Assembly (NCBI GenBank): GCA_041648755.1 | Contig: JBAZOJ010000174.1 | Location: 1-8,017, forward strand | DNA length: 8,017 nt | Direction: 5' to 3' | Origin: JBAZOJ01 sp041648755 | GTDB lineage: Bacteria; Planctomycetota; B143-G9 | In this document: positions 7,289 through 8,017 of the stretch, piece by piece | How the letters are laid out: each line of letters opens with the position of its first letter | How positions within the stretch are numbered: the stretch's first letter is position 1 | Program-made: the position numbers and the translations under genes | The notes under the pieces: model-generated | Database searches by the model: none | Seen by the model: only the letters and a program-made list of their open reading frames with translations | Told to the model about the DNA's origin: nothing

Positions 7289-8017
7289 CTATTCCTGCGC
7301 CAGCGGCGCTCCCACAACTACCCGGAAGCCGAGGACGTGGTGTACCTGTAGTCGGGGAGGGTCCCTGAAGCGGATTGCAGAGCGACAATAGCCCGCAATG
7401 AAGGGCCAAGAACCGCCGCGCAACACGCGAAACTGGCCTGTCGCCGGGCCCATGGGGTCGGTCTGGTCTCCCATTTGATACTTGTCAGCGTACCAGTCGT
7501 AACACCACTCCCACACGTTGCCATGCAAGTCGTACAGGCCCCATGCATTCGGCTTCTTTATACCCACGGGATGCGTGGTATTGCCCGAGTTGCGACTGAA
7601 CCACGCGTAGTCAACAAGCCGTCCTTCATCGTCGCCAAAAGCGAACTCCGTCGTACTACCTGCCCGACAGCAATGCTCCCACTCCGCCTCCGTCGGGAGC
7701 CGATACACCAACCCATCAGGCAGGTTACCCTTCTTGCGCTCGGCCTCCGTCAGCTTGCGGCAGAACTCTACTGCGTCACTCCATGAAACACTGTCCGCGG
7801 GCAGGTCGTCGCCCTTGAAGTAGCTCGGGCTCACGTTCATGACCGCGCGGTACTGCGCCTGCGTAACCTCGGTCGCGCCCATGAAGAATGCATTCGTCAG
7901 CGTAACCCTGTGGAGTGGCTTCTCGTCATATGAGCCGCGCTCGGAGCCCATAAGAAAACTGCCAGGAGATATCGCGACAAGGGGAAATGAAGCGTTCTTG
8001 GCATCGAAAGCCTGAAA
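7289..8017 (-). CDS. Formylglycine-generating enzyme (FGE/SUMF1)-superfamily protein, 5' end outside window
   Basis: The frame is open from the right edge (base 8017) to the TAG at 7291-7289, giving 242 visible residues. The ATG at 7951 is not the true start, because the family's opening strand (VAISPGSFLMGS) begins 9 codons earlier. Visible-residue motifs in order are PGSFLMGS (18-25), TEVTQAQYRAVM (50-61), DSVSWSDAVEFC (75-86), RLPTEAEWE (106-114), GLYDLHGNVWEW (160-171), RVLRGGSW (197-204) and LGFRV (229-233). True FGEs oxidise a sulfatase cysteine to formylglycine using two cysteines in a GGS-x-C-x4-C type segment. Here the second aligns with Cys211, but the first position is Phe (SWPFIAGYC), so canonical activity is doubtful. 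Relatives with this fold include sulfatase modifiers, EgtB-type and PvdO-type proteins, and many uncharacterised bacterial proteins. Any signal peptide would lie outside the window. It is convergent with the LRR genes. Superfamily membership is secure; the reaction is not. Confidence 0.92.
   Translation of the reverse strand, partial: FQAFDAKNASFPLVAISPGSFLMGSERGSYDEKPLHRVTLTNAFFMGATEVTQAQYRAVMNVSPSYFKGDDLPADSVSWSDAVEFCRKLTEAERKKGNLPDGLVYRLPTEAEWEHCCRAGSTTEFAFGDDEGRLVDYAWFSRNSGNTTHPVGIKKPNAWGLYDLHGNVWEWCYDWYADKYQMGDQTDPMGPATGQFRVLRGGSWPFIAGYCRSAIRFRDPPRLQVHHVLGFRVVVGAPLAQE

Noticed and set aside
7093..7317. Small minus-strand ORF spanning the convergent gap
   Set aside because: It overlaps the end of the FGE-like gene in another frame, crosses the hairpin region, and has low-complexity Gly/Pro/Ala composition.
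1..8017. CRISPR array, insertion sequence, tRNA, phage or known defence genes
   Set aside because: I saw no regularly spaced short repeats, transposase motifs, cloverleaf sequence or nuclease/helicase motifs. The only repeats are paralog and LRR similarity and the small intergenic repeat.

Overview
The window looks like chromosomal DNA from a bacterium with a moderately high G+C content. Two clues point to the Planctomycetes-Verrucomicrobia-Lentisphaerae (PVC) group or a similar environmental lineage: large exported leucine-rich-repeat (LRR) proteins ending in an 'LLKKALPGC'-type cap, and a formylglycine-generating-enzyme-like (FGE/SUMF1) domain protein. Both are, from memory, frequent in that group. 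This taxonomic guess is inference; there is no rRNA or other marker in the window.

Positions 1-7005 hold three tandem, same-strand paralogous genes. The first (1-1860) is cut by the left edge. Aligning its first visible residues with the other two suggests that about 206 N-terminal residues are missing. The second (1998-4505, 835 aa from the preferred GTG start) and third (4525-7005, 826 aa) are complete. Each complete protein has a Sec-type signal peptide ending in AQA, a conserved N-terminal region of about 170-190 residues that I do not recognise, about 25 irregular LRRs, and a short C-terminal cap. They lie 137 and 19 nt apart, so the last two are almost certainly co-transcribed and the first probably is too. 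The products should act outside the cytoplasm, probably by binding protein or another ligand. No catalytic domain is visible, so function is unknown.

Positions 7006-7288 are a 283-nt gap between convergent genes. It holds an interrupted GC-rich hairpin, an imperfect direct repeat and a smaller hairpin next to the minus-strand stop codon. None has a clear T-tract.

Positions 7289-8017 (minus strand) carry the C-terminal 242 residues of an FGE/SUMF1-superfamily protein whose start lies beyond the right edge. It has the family's structural motifs but lacks one of the two active-site cysteines of true FGEs. It points toward the LRR genes, so it is not in their operon.

I saw no tRNA, rRNA, CRISPR array, transposase, phage gene or recognised defence system. 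The most interesting element is the tandem family of exported LRR proteins with an unrecognised shared N-terminal region.
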